DNA of 44,384 bases, taken from assembly GCA_013290025.1 (NCBI GenBank), contig JABCYV010000011.1:1-44384 (forward strand), read 5' to 3'. Both the position numbers and the translations under genes were made by a program. The DNA comes from Acidobacteriota bacterium (GTDB lineage: Bacteria; Acidobacteriota; Terriglobia; Terriglobales; Acidobacteriaceae). The stretch's first letter is position 1; every line of letters starts with the position of its first letter. The notes beneath the pieces were generated by a model. The model did no database searches. It saw only the letters and a program-made list of their open reading frames with translations, and was not told where the DNA came from. Shown piece by piece: positions 44,035 through 44,384 of this stretch.

Positions 44035-44384
44035 TTATGCCCAAGCGCGCTGCGATTCGACGATCCGTAGCTTCTCTGACGGCGTAGATCCCGCCGCAAT
44101 GAGTTCGTGAAGCTCGTCGGCGGTGAGCCAGCGCGAATTGGAATCGCTGGTATAACGGAATCCATCCGCCAGCGGGCGGGCACCTTCCCAGTTTTCCCGA
44201 CGCCACCAGGAGTGCGCCGGTTGAATCACGTACATGTCGTCAGCTTCCAGCGTGTGGCGCGCCTCGTCTTCCGAGACCAGCACTTCGTGCAGCTTTTCGC
44301 CAGCGCGAATGCCGATGTACTCCACTTCGCAACCAGGGGCGACGGCCTGCGCTATTTCCGCCAGCTTCATGCTGGGAATTTTGG
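44035..44384 (-). CDS. pseB: UDP-N-acetylglucosamine 4,6-dehydratase (inverting), C-terminal part
   Basis: The frame is open to the right edge, so the 5' part is outside the window. The visible 116 residues include PKIPSMKLAEIAQAV, EYIGIRAGEKLHEVLVSEDE, DDMYVIQP and FRYTSDSNSRWLTADEL, all characteristic of the C-terminal end of PseB/FlaA1-type extended SDRs. It makes the first intermediate of pseudaminic acid from UDP-GlcNAc. It is followed by pseC after 6 bp, in operon order B-C. Confidence 0.88.
   Translation of the reverse strand, partial: KIPSMKLAEIAQAVAPGCEVEYIGIRAGEKLHEVLVSEDEARHTLEADDMYVIQPAHSWWRRENWEGARPLADGFRYTSDSNSRWLTADELHELIAAGSTPSEKLRIVESQRAWA

Overview
The window looks like chromosomal DNA of a soil-type acidobacterium (Acidobacteriota, probably Terriglobia). 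This is an inference from content: a very large Oar-type TonB-dependent receptor with an N-terminal carboxypeptidase-regulatory domain, a GH63-type glucosidase, many acyl-CoA genes, several SD-supported TTG starts, and intergenic repeats of the TGTCATCCTGA type. No rRNA, complete tRNA, CRISPR array, insertion sequence or phage gene is visible.

Layout. 1-1637: end of motA and complete motB (flagellar stator). 1717-4404: GH63-like glucosidase. 4420-6736 (minus): an SDR, a retropepsin/NTF2-like secreted protein and its TetR regulator. 6906-16040: a fatty-acyl-CoA region with an ACAD10/11-type acyl-CoA dehydrogenase and TetR regulator facing an APH-type kinase and a histidine-phosphatase-like gene, then a VLCAD-like dehydrogenase facing a FadB/FadJ-type bifunctional protein and an MDR reductase. 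Palindromes of the form GACCGNNCGGTC recur in its intergenic regions. 16134-19559: TonB receptor. 19967-22669: a plus-strand run of hydrolase, thioesterase, MaoC hydratase and class II aldolase-like genes. 22720-24117: secreted hydrolase. 24463-27632: acyl-CoA synthetase, SDR and TetR regulator, with a shared ATAC-N6-GTAT motif. 27747-28136: a hicAB toxin-antitoxin pair fused in frame by an apparent 1-bp insertion. 28180-31034: FadN-type bifunctional protein and a small secreted protein. 31149-35383: DUF1349 protein, VIT/CCC1 transporter, Nudix hydrolase, patatin and a GAF-GGDEF diguanylate cyclase. 35670-39375: RodZ-like protein, metK and ahcY (methyl cycle). 39376-40270: a repeat-rich stretch holding a frameshifted GIY-YIG gene bounded by inverted repeats. 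40271-42070: acyl-CoA mutase large subunit with isobutyryl-CoA-mutase specificity residues. 42157-44384: a pseudaminic-acid-type nucleotide-sugar cluster (pseB end, pseC, frameshifted pseH-like GNAT).

How the genes work together. Much of the window serves acyl-CoA catabolism: activation (synthetase), two dehydrogenases, two bifunctional hydratase/3-hydroxyacyl-CoA dehydrogenases of opposite domain order, a MaoC hydratase, a thioesterase and a B12-type acyl-CoA mutase. No thiolase lies in the window. The kinase plus ACAD10/11-type pair suggests entry of 4-hydroxy acids into beta-oxidation. Three TetR regulators are placed to control these blocks.

Most interesting: the GIY-YIG unit, whose start and stop codons both sit inside the conserved end of two inverted, hairpin-bearing repeats; the fused hicAB; the predicted GACCGNNCGGTC regulon; and the mutase specificity residues. 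Functions are inferred from motifs read by eye; no database search was run.
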